Shown here piece by piece: positions 7,957-16,252 of a stretch of 64,000 nt of DNA (positions are counted from its first letter, which is position 1; each line of letters opens with the position of its first letter). The notes under the pieces were generated by a model that made no database searches, was not told where the DNA came from, and saw nothing but the letters and a program-made list of their open reading frames with translations. Source of the stretch: Roseimicrobium sp. ORNL1 (GTDB lineage Bacteria; Verrucomicrobiota; Verrucomicrobiia; Verrucomicrobiales; Verrucomicrobiaceae); NCBI RefSeq assembly GCF_011044495.1, contig NZ_CP049143.1, positions 2,356,001 to 2,420,000 on the forward strand. Direction: 5' to 3'. The translations under genes and the position numbers were made by a program.

Positions 7957-8232
7957 ATGCCACTGGATTTAGACGTTGGAGATCTCTTTACCGGAAGTGA
8001 CATTTGGATCTGGTTTCAGTTCACCGGTTCGGTCCTGGTGTGGCTGGTGACCTTTGGGCAGGTTTGGTTGATGGACAGCCATGAGCATTGGGCTGGCTTC
8101 GTCGGATTGATGCTGCATGTGGCGCTGATTGCCGGGTTGAACTACAACTTCGGTGGGAGGGATGCCCAGCACGGAAACCCGCCAACTCCGGCTGCCAAGG
8201 CGGAGGCTGTACTGACCCCCAAGGCCTCGTAG
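7957..8232 (+). CDS. Tandem small membrane protein family, member 2
   Basis: A 91-residue protein. MPLDLDVGDLFTGSDIWIW leads into membrane segment one (FQFTGSVLVWLVTFGQVW), a short acidic/His turn (MDSHEHWAG), segment two (FVGLMLHVALIAGLNY) and a Pro/Ala-rich tail ending in AAKAEAVLTPKAS. It is closest to member 3 (shared MPLD, VGD/IGD, F.G.D.W, WFQFTGS.LV and PAAKAE). The sequence around the start codon, CCAATCATGCCACTGGA, is repeated at member 4, so duplication included upstream DNA. The function is unknown. Confidence 0.7.
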   Translation: MPLDLDVGDLFTGSDIWIWFQFTGSVLVWLVTFGQVWLMDSHEHWAGFVGLMLHVALIAGLNYNFGGRDAQHGNPPTPAAKAEAVLTPKAS

Positions 8233-8244
8233 AACGAGACAACG

Positions 8245-8529
8245 ATGCCACTGGACAACTTCAACATTGGCGACTTTTTCGCCGGTCGGGATGTGTGGGC
8301 CTGGTTTCAGTTCACGGGTTCGCTCTTGGTGTCGGTGGTGACATTCGGGCGGGTTTGGCCAAGGGACTTTTACCCGTACTGGTCCGGTTTCATCGGCTTG
8401 ATGCTCCATGTGGGGGTGTTCGTGGGAATCTTCTACGTCCAACGCTTGGATGACCTGCCCCAGACGAATCAAAGTGCCCGACCTCCGGCGGCGAAAGCGG
8501 AGACGAGTCCTGCCCCCAAGGGCGCGTGA
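8245..8529 (+). CDS. Tandem small membrane protein family, member 3
   Basis: A 94-residue protein that starts 12 bases after member 2 ends. MPLDNFNIGDFFAGRDVWAW, then FQFTGSLLVSVVTFGRVW, an aromatic turn (PRDFYPYWSG), FIGLMLHVGVFVGIFYV, and a hydrophilic tail with PPAAKAETSPAPKGA. Topology is as in member 2: two membrane segments and a soluble tail. The 12-base gaps between members 2, 3 and 4 imply one transcript. Confidence 0.7.
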   Translation: MPLDNFNIGDFFAGRDVWAWFQFTGSLLVSVVTFGRVWPRDFYPYWSGFIGLMLHVGVFVGIFYVQRLDDLPQTNQSARPPAAKAETSPAPKGA

Positions 8530-8541
8530 GAAATTCCAATC

Positions 8542-8784
8542 ATGCCACTGGACGAAATCGCTGGAGGTTGTGTTGAGCTCATTGTTCGCTTCGTGCTCGA
8601 AGTATGCGGCGAGGGATTCCTGAGACTCGTCTGGAGCATCTGCCAGTACACCGGCGCGTCGATCGTGTGGGTGTGCACCTTTGGGCAGGTCTGGCCGCTG
8701 GACATCGAATACGAGAATCTCGCGGGCTCTGCAGGCTTGTTGGCCTACATCCTTCTCATCTGGTGGCTGGTGCGGATCTTCTGA
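8542..8784 (+). CDS. Tandem small membrane protein family, member 4 (divergent)
   Basis: An 80-residue protein. It keeps the MPLD start and the core YTGASIVWVCTFGQVWPLD, but the N-terminal part is longer and hydrophobic (VELIVRFVLEVCGEGFLRLVW) and the Ala/Lys tail is missing. It ends in a membrane segment (GLLAYILLIWWLVRIF). It is therefore a diverged, tail-less paralogue. It is separated from the lipoate ligase-like gene by 68 bases. Confidence 0.65.
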   Translation: MPLDEIAGGCVELIVRFVLEVCGEGFLRLVWSICQYTGASIVWVCTFGQVWPLDIEYENLAGSAGLLAYILLIWWLVRIF

Positions 8785-8852
8785 GACCGGCGATTTTCAG
8801 ATGGACGTCGCACTGCGGCGGTGACAGAGACGTATCAACTCTGCATCGATCC

Positions 8853-9587
8853 ATGAAACTCACCCACCTCAATCTCTGGCATGACACCGTCCCTCACGCG
8901 GGGCCGCTGAACATGGCCATTGATGAAGTACTGCTGCGTCAGGCAAAGGAGCCATGGCTGCGGTGTTACTCATGGAGCGAGCCGAGTGTGAGCATCGGCT
9001 TCTCCCAGGACCCGGTGGCGCTGGCTGCCACGCTTCCGCCATTCCCCGTCGTCCGCCGTTGGACGGGTGGGGGAGTCGTGATTCACGATGGTGACTGGAC
9101 GTACACGCTCATCGTGCCGCGCGACCATCCCTTCTGCGAGCTGCGCCCGGTGGAGACGTACCGCCTCATCCACGTGGCGCTCATGGAGGCGCTGGAGGGC
9201 ATCGGTGAAACAGGCAGCGAACTCCAGCCCGTGAGCACGAGTGAAGGCCGCGGCGTCTGTTTCGTGGAGCCGGCCATGTACGATGTGGTGCGGGGCGCGG
9301 ACAAGATTGCCGGAGCGGCCCAGCGCCGCAGCCGGATGGGTTTCCTGCATCAGGCGAGTGTGCAGAATGTGAAGCTGCCGCCCGACTTCGGCACCCGCTT
9401 TGCCCACACGCTCGCGGAAGGCGTGACCGACATGCCGCAGGCTGAGGTGGAGGCCCTGGTGCTGGCAGAGGCCACCCAACTCGCCACCACCCGCTACGGC
9501 GCCGCCTCGTGGATGGAGCACCGCCGCGATCTCGGTGAGCCCATTCCCGGTCAGGCTCCTGCGTCTCCCCCAGCCGCAGTGGCATGA
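8853..9587 (+). CDS. Lipoate-protein ligase A-like protein (BPL/LplA/LipB fold)
   Basis: A 244-residue protein. MAIDEVLL and SWSEPSVSIGFSQ open the biotin/lipoate ligase fold. VRRWTGGGVVIHDGDWTYTLI is the lipoyl-transferase signature RRxxGGGxVxHxxG, and GADKIAGAAQRRS supplies the expected active-site lysine. The family attaches lipoate or octanoate to E2 and GcvH lysines, or moves octanoyl groups (LipM/LipL branch). The exact activity cannot be told from sequence alone. It is shorter than E. coli LplA and lacks the C-terminal accessory domain. The ATG at 8853 starts the conserved N-terminus. Confidence 0.8.
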   Translation: MKLTHLNLWHDTVPHAGPLNMAIDEVLLRQAKEPWLRCYSWSEPSVSIGFSQDPVALAATLPPFPVVRRWTGGGVVIHDGDWTYTLIVPRDHPFCELRPVETYRLIHVALMEALEGIGETGSELQPVSTSEGRGVCFVEPAMYDVVRGADKIAGAAQRRSRMGFLHQASVQNVKLPPDFGTRFAHTLAEGVTDMPQAEVEALVLAEATQLATTRYGAASWMEHRRDLGEPIPGQAPASPPAAVA

Positions 9588-9627
9588 TGGCATGAAGTGA
9601 GCTGAGAGTCTTCCACCAGCCCCTCCC

Positions 9628-10005
9628 ATGCGTCTCTTCGTCTACGGCACCCTCAAGCGCGGCCTCTGCAATCACGGCTGGATGGCCGGGCAGCAGTTCA
9701 TTGCCGAAGCGCGCACGGCTCCCGAGTACCGCATGGTGGATTGCGGCGGCTATCCCGGCATGTTCGCCGTGAAACTGGGCGGCGTGAGCATCCTGGGTGA
9801 AATATGGGAGGTGGATGAAGCGGGAAGGCAGAAGCTGGACATCCTGGAGGATGTGGAAGGCGGTGAGTACGCCCTGGAGCCGGTGCAGCTGATGGATGAC
9901 AACGATGCTGCTGCTACCGACGGTGTGATGGAACCGGTGTACACGTACATCTACAAGTGGACCGTCGTGCGCATGCCGGATGCAGGAACGGATTGGAGAA
10001 CGTGA
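9628..10005 (+). CDS. Gamma-glutamylcyclotransferase (AIG2/GGACT-like) family protein
   Basis: A 125-residue protein starting MRLFVYGTLKRGLCNHGWM, the YGTLxxG loop that defines the fold. It also has PGMF, GEIWEVDEAGRQKLDILEDVEGG and an aromatic YTYIYKW strand. Family members cleave gamma-glutamyl amino acids to 5-oxoproline, or act on related isopeptides. The substrate is not deducible. It lies 40 bases after the lipoate ligase-like gene, so co-transcription is possible. Confidence 0.8.
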   Translation: MRLFVYGTLKRGLCNHGWMAGQQFIAEARTAPEYRMVDCGGYPGMFAVKLGGVSILGEIWEVDEAGRQKLDILEDVEGGEYALEPVQLMDDNDAAATDGVMEPVYTYIYKWTVVRMPDAGTDWRT

Positions 10006-10106
10006 TTTCCGGAGCTGGATTGCGATTGACATCCTCCGGCAAAACCAAGAGCCTTCTCGTTGTCGGGCTTTGCCGAGTTCGAGCAGTCCGACGCGCATGG
10101 CCCTCC

Positions 10107-10982
10107 ATGAAAACGCTCTTCTCATTTCTTCTGGCGTGCCTCATGTTTTCAGGATGCCTCTGCCCTTCACTGCTGGCCTTGGATGATGGCATCTATCTCC
10201 TCAAACAAGGACCGTCCGACAGTGAGATCAGGCTCGTTGGTGGATATTCGGGGGCCATTGATCGGAGGCTATCCACGAACGAATACAACATCAGGGTCGA
10301 GTCACGGAACAATTGGAATGATTCATTCTCGATATTCCTGGAGATCAACCGGGACTTCAGCGTGGAGACGAGTTCCGATCTTGCCATCGCGCTCGATGGT
10401 CAACTCTATGCTCCCATTGGGATGGAACACGAATGGCTGAAAACCTTGAGTGGAGAGGCGAAGAATGTGCTGATTGACGAGAAGCTGGCCACGCGGATTG
10501 CAGGTGTGGGCCGGGTTACTGCCCGGCTGCGCAAGCACCCCGGTCACAAGCTGGCAATCCGCTTCGCTTGCAAGTCCAACGCCTGGAAGGTGCGTGCTGC
10601 GCAAAAAGAAGGCGCGGAGTTGGAAGTGCTGCTCCAGATAAAGAACCTGGGGGAGCAGTCCGTCTTTCTTCCCCAGGAAAGCGAGGGTCCTGCCCGGAGC
10701 TCGTGTCTATCGCTGGTCCCTCGTGAGGAGTGGGCCCCGTTCTGCCGTGACGTCAGGGGCGAGTCCCAGAAGGTGACTTTTTGCAGCACCGTCGAACTTC
10801 AGCCTGGTCAATCCATGACAGTGCGAAAGGAAAATCTCTTGAACTGGTACAGACCGACGATTCAAGGGCGCTTCGTCTTCCTTGGCACCTACGAATTGCC
10901 CATCTATGAGCGCATGGAGTCTAAAAAGCCAATCTGGGTCGAGCAGGTGTCGGGAGCTTTTGAGGTGACCTTTGAGGAGTAA
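10107..10982 (+). CDS. Exported protein of unknown function, 291 residues
   Basis: The start MKTLFSFLLACLMFSGCLCPSLLALDD is a signal peptide; a lipobox-like FSGC gives an alternative lipoprotein reading. The mature protein is mostly beta-rich, with LEVLLQIKNLGEQSVFLPQE in the second half resembling an immunoglobulin-like strand pattern. No family was recognised. It is followed 48 bases on by another secreted orphan in the same direction. Base composition is slightly lower in GC than the neighbours, which is compatible with an accessory gene. Confidence 0.6.
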   Translation: MKTLFSFLLACLMFSGCLCPSLLALDDGIYLLKQGPSDSEIRLVGGYSGAIDRRLSTNEYNIRVESRNNWNDSFSIFLEINRDFSVETSSDLAIALDGQLYAPIGMEHEWLKTLSGEAKNVLIDEKLATRIAGVGRVTARLRKHPGHKLAIRFACKSNAWKVRAAQKEGAELEVLLQIKNLGEQSVFLPQESEGPARSSCLSLVPREEWAPFCRDVRGESQKVTFCSTVELQPGQSMTVRKENLLNWYRPTIQGRFVFLGTYELPIYERMESKKPIWVEQVSGAFEVTFEE

Positions 10983-11030
10983 GCTTAAGCAAATAGAATC
11001 ATCAAGCTCTCCCCATCAGCCACCTCCTCC

Positions 11031-11675
11031 ATGAAGGCACCATACAAAGCCTCTCTCTTGCGATTTCTGATTCTGCTTTGGCTGGGGATGGTGGCAGGTC
11101 CGGCGATTCAGGCAGACCCTGTGTATGGCATTTCCGTCTTGGATGCCAGAGGGAAAGAGTCGACGGCCTTCGTCGCAGGCAACAAGGGCAAGCTGCTGTT
11201 TGTAAGCAGCGCCCGCAGCGGCAAAAAAGTATGGAGCCGGGAAGTTGGGGGCACGCGTCCTCACGGTCTCGTGATGCATCTTTCGCGAGATGGGAAAAGT
11301 GCCCTCCTGATCCACTACTATGGCGTCAAGTCGGAGTCACTCTACTGGCTGTCGTTGGCCGAGGGGGAGGCAGGCGCTGCTAAGATTCCGCTGGAAGGGT
11401 TTGAAAAGTTGGTGGCCTCGACCTGCAACGTCGATGAGGCATACATTATAGAGACACACTTCGACATCGTGAAATGGGATGACCGTGGCCGATGCCATCT
11501 GAAGTGGAGGAGCAGCGCGAGACTACCCGATAACTACGTGGAGCACACCGGGATCGTGACGGTCACACACGACGGCACCGAGGCACCGAAGCTGACCATG
11601 GGCAAGTTTCTCATCAACCTGCCCATCGAAAAGATGAAGTCCATCAAGTACCTGGATCTTCTGGATAAGGAGTGA
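11031..11675 (+). CDS. Secreted protein of unknown function, 214 residues
   Basis: A signal peptide (LLRFLILLWLGMVAGPAIQA) is followed by a beta-rich mature part. Strands such as TAFVAGNKGKLLFVSSARSG and GLVMHLSRDGKSALLIHYYG suggest a few beta-propeller-like blades. The C-terminus is basic and helical. No catalytic motif is seen. It pairs with the exported orphan directly upstream. Confidence 0.6.
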   Translation: MKAPYKASLLRFLILLWLGMVAGPAIQADPVYGISVLDARGKESTAFVAGNKGKLLFVSSARSGKKVWSREVGGTRPHGLVMHLSRDGKSALLIHYYGVKSESLYWLSLAEGEAGAAKIPLEGFEKLVASTCNVDEAYIIETHFDIVKWDDRGRCHLKWRSSARLPDNYVEHTGIVTVTHDGTEAPKLTMGKFLINLPIEKMKSIKYLDLLDKE

Positions 11676-11896
11676 ATGCTGCGACGAGGTGATTTGATAA
11701 ATGACACCTTATAAGCCTTCCTTTAAATTGCCTGCCGTTGCGAGATTCGTGCAATTGGCAACAACAGGAATGGTATAGTTTTTGGCATATCTGTCACCAA
11801 GACGGCCGGGTATGCATGAGAGCAATAACGGCTCTATGTACGTTCGGAGGTGTTGGTGGTCAACGGATCGCATCACCTCACATTCTCCCAACTTCC

Positions 11897-14362
11897 ATGA
11901 AGTTCGCTGCTTCCGGGCGTTTGCTCGGCTTCGTTGGTCTCTCGCTGCTGGTTCAACTCCCACTTGCCGCTCCGGCCCTCGCCGGAAGTGCCCCGCCTGC
12001 CAAGAATGCCGTCATCGAGCAGGAAGCTCAAACGCACCCCATGTATCTGGGCACCGTCACCGGTGGGGTGAAGACTAGTGACGAATACACCGAGGGAAAC
12101 TTTTCCATCGTGGCGCCCGTGTGGAGCACGCTGGGCGCGGATGCGACGCTCAGCGGCGATGTGATCTACCTCGAACCCTACACCTCTTGGGGTGAGCGTG
12201 GCGAAGTGGCCGCTTCCCTTGGTCTCGGCTGGAGGCATCTCTTTGGTTCGCAATCCGTCGCCGCCCTGAATCAGCATGATGCACCACAGGCTGGCTTCTT
12301 TGACGAAGGCATTTTCATCGGTGCGAATGTCTTCATCGATATGCTGGATACCGAGGCAGACAACCAGTTCTGGCAGCTCGGCGTGGGTCTGGAAGTGGGC
12401 ACGCGCTATGTGGAATTGCGCGGGAACTACTACATTCCGCTCTCCGACCGGCAGCTTGCCGAAGAGACCCGGACGGTCGAGACGATTCAACGATCCAGCA
12501 CCAGCGCTTCGCAGTCCATCACCCCGACGGGTGCTCTTTATGCCACGGGGAACAGCATTGCCCAGAATGCTGTCTTCACCACCACGGCTACCACCACCGT
12601 CAGCACCACGACCATCGAGCGGCTCTTTCGTCGCTATGAAGAGGGCATGGAAGGCTGGGATGCGGAACTTGCGGTATTGATTCCCGGTCTGGACAGATAC
12701 TTCGACCTTCGTATCATTGGGGGCTATTACAGTTTTGACAACCAGCCCTTCGGTCCGCAGGAAGGCGGCACTGGCAATGTGGAAGGCTGGAAGACGGGCG
12801 TAGAGATTCGTCCCGTGCCGGCCGTCATTCTCACAGGCACGTGGTATGAAGATGAACGTCTCACCGGCAGCGACTGGACGGTGGGAGTGCAGTTGCAGAT
12901 GCCGTTCGAGCTTGGTGACTTGGGCGATGGCAAGGGCTTCTGGGATCGCATTGGAGACGCCTTCACGCCGCGCCGCCGTCACCTTGTGGAGCGTCTTGCC
13001 GAGCCGGTGCGTCGTCAGAATGCTGCCATCAAGGTGGCCAATAGCGTGGATACTGAGACGCACGCGGATACTGAAGTGAAACGCGTGACGAAGGTAACAC
13101 ACAGGAACGGTCGACTGGTGATTGCCGATGACATCATCTTCGTGAATAACGGAGGCGCCGTGGGGAATGGCATTTCACAAGCCGGGCCTGCGGAGACCGG
13201 GGCGGCAGAACAACCCTTCAATACCATCCAGGAAGGCGCGGACCAGGCGGCGCTCAATAACGCAGCCACACGACGCTTGTGGACGGTGTACACCCAGGGA
13301 GCGGGTGCGCATGGCGGAGGTGCTTACAATGAAAGTGTGACCATTGGCGCGAGCACGCGCTTCATCAGCTCATTGGTCCCTGTCGTTGGTCCTCATGGGG
13401 AAACTTTCGGCAGTGGCGACCGACCGCTGGTCCAGGGAGGATTTGCCGGAGTGAATACGCCCGTTCCCATTGTTGCACCGCTCTCGTTTGTATCCGTGGC
13501 AGGATATGAGATCGCCGGTGGTTATCAGCCTCAGAACAGCGCTTCAAAACTTGTGCCAGGCGTCGCGCTGGGAGACGACAATGCGGGCATCATGCTGCGC
13601 AATGTGAGTCGGGTCGAAATCGTGGACAATGTCATTCACGACATGCCTTGGCATGGCATTGTAGCCCGCCGTGATGATGCAGGGAACCTGAGCATCCTCG
13701 CCCGGGGGAACCATGTCAGTGATGCCTGGGCAGGCATTGTAGTATCAGGCAATGCGGATCTCGAAGTGCAAATAACCGGAAATACCGCGAACAACAACCT
13801 GGGTGGGGGCATCGATGCCTCCACGACGGCAGGTGTCATTTCCGGTGTGGTGTCTGGAAACACCTCTCTGAATACTGCCAATGGCGCGGGATTTTACTTG
13901 TCGGCACAGACGCTGAGAGTGGATGTGCTGGCCAATCAGAGCAACGGCAACCGCAATGGCATCAGCATGGAAGGAGGTTTCATTGATGGCGATTTCAGCG
14001 GGAACACAGTCAATGACAATTGGGAAAGTAACATCTACATCGCGGGAGGTGGTTTTACCGGCGACATCACGAACAACACGGCCTCTTACACTGCGGTCAA
14101 TGGCATCTACCTGGCACTGAGTGACGGGTTTACCGGGAATATCGCCGGCAATACCACCACCAACAATTTTGATATCGGTTTCTTCATCTATGCTCCGACA
14201 TTCTCCGGCTCGTTCACCGGGAATGTATCCAATGACAATGGAGGAGATGGATTCCGCACGGAAATCGGTTCGATTCTCATCGGGCCCTTCAATGGAAACA
14301 GTGCCTCCGGCAACGGCGGGGCCAATTTCCAGAACTTGGGCGCCCCCCTCGCCAATCCCTAG
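11897..14362 (+). CDS. Large surface protein: inverse-autotransporter-like beta domain plus right-handed beta-helix
   Basis: An 821-residue protein with a signal peptide (RLLGFVGLSLLVQLPLAAPALA). Residues about 40-360 form alternating amphipathic strands with GEVAASLGLGWRHLFG, GANVFIDML and YFDLRIIGGYYSF, like the N-terminal barrel of intimin/invasin-type inverse autotransporters. From about residue 410, and clearly from 560 on, short Asn/Gly-rich repeats of the type I.GNT..NN...GI form a right-handed beta-helix (VEIVDNVIHDMPWHGIVARR is one coil). An outer-membrane anchor with an exported helix is inferred. The start at 11897 is set by the signal peptide. The frame stops at a TAG, but beta-helix-like sequence resumes beyond it. 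Confidence 0.65.
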   Translation: MKFAASGRLLGFVGLSLLVQLPLAAPALAGSAPPAKNAVIEQEAQTHPMYLGTVTGGVKTSDEYTEGNFSIVAPVWSTLGADATLSGDVIYLEPYTSWGERGEVAASLGLGWRHLFGSQSVAALNQHDAPQAGFFDEGIFIGANVFIDMLDTEADNQFWQLGVGLEVGTRYVELRGNYYIPLSDRQLAEETRTVETIQRSSTSASQSITPTGALYATGNSIAQNAVFTTTATTTVSTTTIERLFRRYEEGMEGWDAELAVLIPGLDRYFDLRIIGGYYSFDNQPFGPQEGGTGNVEGWKTGVEIRPVPAVILTGTWYEDERLTGSDWTVGVQLQMPFELGDLGDGKGFWDRIGDAFTPRRRHLVERLAEPVRRQNAAIKVANSVDTETHADTEVKRVTKVTHRNGRLVIADDIIFVNNGGAVGNGISQAGPAETGAAEQPFNTIQEGADQAALNNAATRRLWTVYTQGAGAHGGGAYNESVTIGASTRFISSLVPVVGPHGETFGSGDRPLVQGGFAGVNTPVPIVAPLSFVSVAGYEIAGGYQPQNSASKLVPGVALGDDNAGIMLRNVSRVEIVDNVIHDMPWHGIVARRDDAGNLSILARGNHVSDAWAGIVVSGNADLEVQITGNTANNNLGGGIDASTTAGVISGVVSGNTSLNTANGAGFYLSAQTLRVDVLANQSNGNRNGISMEGGFIDGDFSGNTVNDNWESNIYIAGGGFTGDITNNTASYTAVNGIYLALSDGFTGNIAGNTTTNNFDIGFFIYAPTFSGSFTGNVSNDNGGDGFRTEIGSILIGPFNGNSASGNGGANFQNLGAPLANP

Positions 14363-14536
14363 CAGTCGTCATGAGCGTGCATTGAGCGGTCTCGGAGCGC
14401 TCTATGCTGGTCATTCGGAAATACCGTGGAGGACAGCACATTAAGCGGGATTCGCCTCGATCCGTCCGGCCCAGCATCTGGTAACCCTGCATTTACCGGC
14501 AGCGTCTCAGGCAACGTTGTTCACTTCATGAGATGA
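14363..14536 (+). pseudogene. In-frame remnant of the beta-helix C-terminus after two stop codons
   Basis: After the TAG at 14360-14362 and a TGA at 14372-14374, the same reading frame continues open. From about 14417 it reads FGNTVEDSTLSGIRLDPSG and then NPAFTGSVSGNVVHFMR before a TGA at 14534. The GNT..D..L.GI and TGSVSGN elements are the same kind of coil as in the upstream protein. This looks like the original C-terminus cut off by mutation, either point stops or paired frameshifts around 14350-14415. It could also be the remains of a neighbouring paralogue. Confidence 0.55.
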
Positions 14537-14646
14537 TGAGTGAGGCCGCCGGGATGCAGTTGACAGGCGTTCATGAATCCGGCACGATTTTTGCCAGTGG
14601 TTTTCAAACGAAGTGATCGTATCACTGCATCCCATCCCATATCCCT

Positions 14647-15048
14647 ATGAAACTGCTCCTGCTTCTTCTTCCTGTGTGTTTCTTGAGCCTGGCCATGATG
14701 GGCTCTCCCAACAACGCGAAGACCAATGATGGTCTGGAGTCCTATCAGTCAAAGAACCGCACGGGCAAGACCTTCATCTCCGTGTACATGGAGCCGAACT
14801 GCAAGGGGCGTGCCACCAAGATTGAAGTGCCCTCCGAGCTTGCCAGCGATGCCGCCTTGAAGGAACTGGGAATCAAGAACGACAGCATCCGCTCCATGAA
14901 GGTGCCGGAGGGCGTGACGGTGTCCGTTTTTGATGGGGCGGGATACAAGGGGGATACCGCCGTCTTCAAGACCGGTGAACACAACAGCCTGGGAAACCTC
15001 GACCAGCGCGTCAGCTCACTGAAGGCGACGCTGTCTGGGGCGCCGTAG
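14647..15048 (+). CDS. Secreted beta/gamma-crystallin-like protein, 133 residues
   Basis: A signal peptide (LLLLLLPVCFLSLAMMG) is followed by about 45 residues, then a Greek-key-like unit. The unit runs DSIRSMKVPEGVTVSVFDGA, then GYKGDTAVFKTGEHNSLG, then QRVSSLKA. The order S(I/L)-x-V-P-x-G-x-x-V-x-x-(F/Y) followed by F/Y-x-G-x-x-x-x-(F/Y) is the beta/gamma-crystallin motif, and many bacterial members bind calcium. It is probably periplasmic or extracellular. Confidence 0.7.
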   Translation: MKLLLLLLPVCFLSLAMMGSPNNAKTNDGLESYQSKNRTGKTFISVYMEPNCKGRATKIEVPSELASDAALKELGIKNDSIRSMKVPEGVTVSVFDGAGYKGDTAVFKTGEHNSLGNLDQRVSSLKATLSGAP

Positions 15049-15073
15049 GTGGCGGGCCGGGAAGGCGAGTGAG

Positions 15074-15110
15074 CCGCAGAGGGAACTTCGGAGACTGAGA
15101 TCTCCGAAGC
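15074..15110. repeat. Fragment of the 'CAGAGGAAACTTCGGAGACTGA' repeat
   Basis: CCGCAGAGGGAACTTCGGAG followed by ACTGAGATCTCCGAAG. It matches the inner part of the inverted-repeat element at 30818-30967 and the stretch at 62519-62566 on the other strand. It includes a small hairpin around CTTCGGAGACTGAGATCTCC. Confidence 0.55.
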
Positions 15111-15139
15111 GGATGGTGAGGCGACGACGATTGCAGGTG

Positions 15140-15377
15140 ACGGAGCGCTTTGCGTCGTGGAGTGCGGTGGCATAGGCCTCCCTTGAGGCCGCGACACCGC
15201 TTTGAACGAAGGGGTGCGATATCCAGTGTTCTGTTGGCGTCCAAACATCCCATGGCATGGCGAAGCGGTATGGTGGGAATTGGTAAATTATCAACCAGGG
15301 ATCATGCCTTGGGCTCCGGTCAAAGCGGTGTCGCGCTTGAAGCTTGCCACCGCACTCCACGACGCAAAGCGCTCCGT
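15140..15377. mobile_element. MITE-like element with 33-bp perfect terminal inverted repeats
   Basis: 238 bp. The left end, ACGGAGCGCTTTGCGTCGTG and onward to GTGCGGTGGC, is repeated as an exact complement at the right end, finishing at 15377. A second inner inverted pair (CGACACCGCTTTGA against TCAAAGCGGTGTCGCG) makes the ends double hairpins. A closely related copy is at 43882-44130. The inner GTGCGGTG..CACCGCTTTGA..GAAG module is shared with the 2321/7682/47323 elements. No coding sequence lies inside. The remainder of the gap to 15569 shows no gene. Confidence 0.85.
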
Positions 15378-15569
15378 TATCTGTATTCGCCCTTTCAGAA
15401 TCATCGCCGCCGTCTTGCTGCTAGCGGCGTAACAGCGTTGTGCGCAAACTCAGCCGGTATGGTGAGCGCTGCCGGGGACAGGAATGTCCCCGATCCTTGA
15501 GAGGTGCAGAGTGCTCCCTCGCTGCTCATTTTGCCGCATTGCTCGCCTTGCGGTACCTCTCCACCTCAC

Positions 15570-16217
15570 TCAATCCTTCTTCAGCAGCTTCTGGATGTCG
15601 AACTCGCTGTAGCCCTGGCCCTGACCGTCGTTCTGGAGAATGAGGGGACGCGGGGAGGATTCCTGTTTCTTCAGGATGCTGGGCTCAGCTTTGGTTTTGA
15701 AGGTGTCGTCCCCGAAGGAAGAGGTTTTGTCGGCGAACTGGGATTTCTTGTCGCCGTAGCGGTTGAGCGGCGATTCGTAGGTTTGATTCGCCATGGCGTT
15801 CTCCTTGTCACTGCCCTTGAACATCTTGCCGAACAGATTGCTCTTCTTGTCTGCCTGGGCGTAGGTGTCGGTCTTGAATTGCTTGTCGCGGTACTTCTTC
15901 CCGCCGGCGAAGCCCTTCGTCTTGAAGGTGCCGTTATCCACCTCCTTGCCTGCGTTGTAGACCTTCTTGGTGAAGCCGCTTTCGATGCCGCGGGGGTTGC
16001 GGAACTGCTGGTCCACGCGTTCGGACCATTTCATCTGCGAGTACTTCGGCTCATTCTTTTTTTCCTTCGGCTTGCTGCTGCAGGATGACAGCGAAGCGGC
16101 AAGCACAAGGGAAACGACCACGGCCGGCAAACTGCGGCAGAGGTGCAGATGGATAACGGACAGGCGCGTGACGCAGCGGGGGGAGCGGGACAGCATTCGC
16201 ACGGGAAGGAGAGGCAC
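15570..16217 (-). CDS. Lipoprotein of unknown function, Lys-rich
   Basis: Up to 215 residues. A signal sequence (SLPAVVVSLVLAASLSSC) ends in lipobox LSSC. The mature part is highly charged and low in hydrophobics, with repeated K-F-K-T/G-K patterns (GTFKTKGFAGGKKYRDKQFK, DDTFKTKAEPS) and no predicted fold. ATGs at 16217 and 16196 are both possible, and either leaves an unusually long N-region. It lies directly downstream of the giant TPR gene on the same strand, only 35 bases away, and may share its transcript. Confidence 0.6.
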   Translation of the reverse strand: MPLLPVRMLSRSPRCVTRLSVIHLHLCRSLPAVVVSLVLAASLSSCSSKPKEKKNEPKYSQMKWSERVDQQFRNPRGIESGFTKKVYNAGKEVDNGTFKTKGFAGGKKYRDKQFKTDTYAQADKKSNLFGKMFKGSDKENAMANQTYESPLNRYGDKKSQFADKTSSFGDDTFKTKAEPSILKKQESSPRPLILQNDGQGQGYSEFDIQKLLKKD

Positions 16218-16252
16218 AGGGTGGGGGGATGGGCGGGAGCGGAGTGCTCAGG

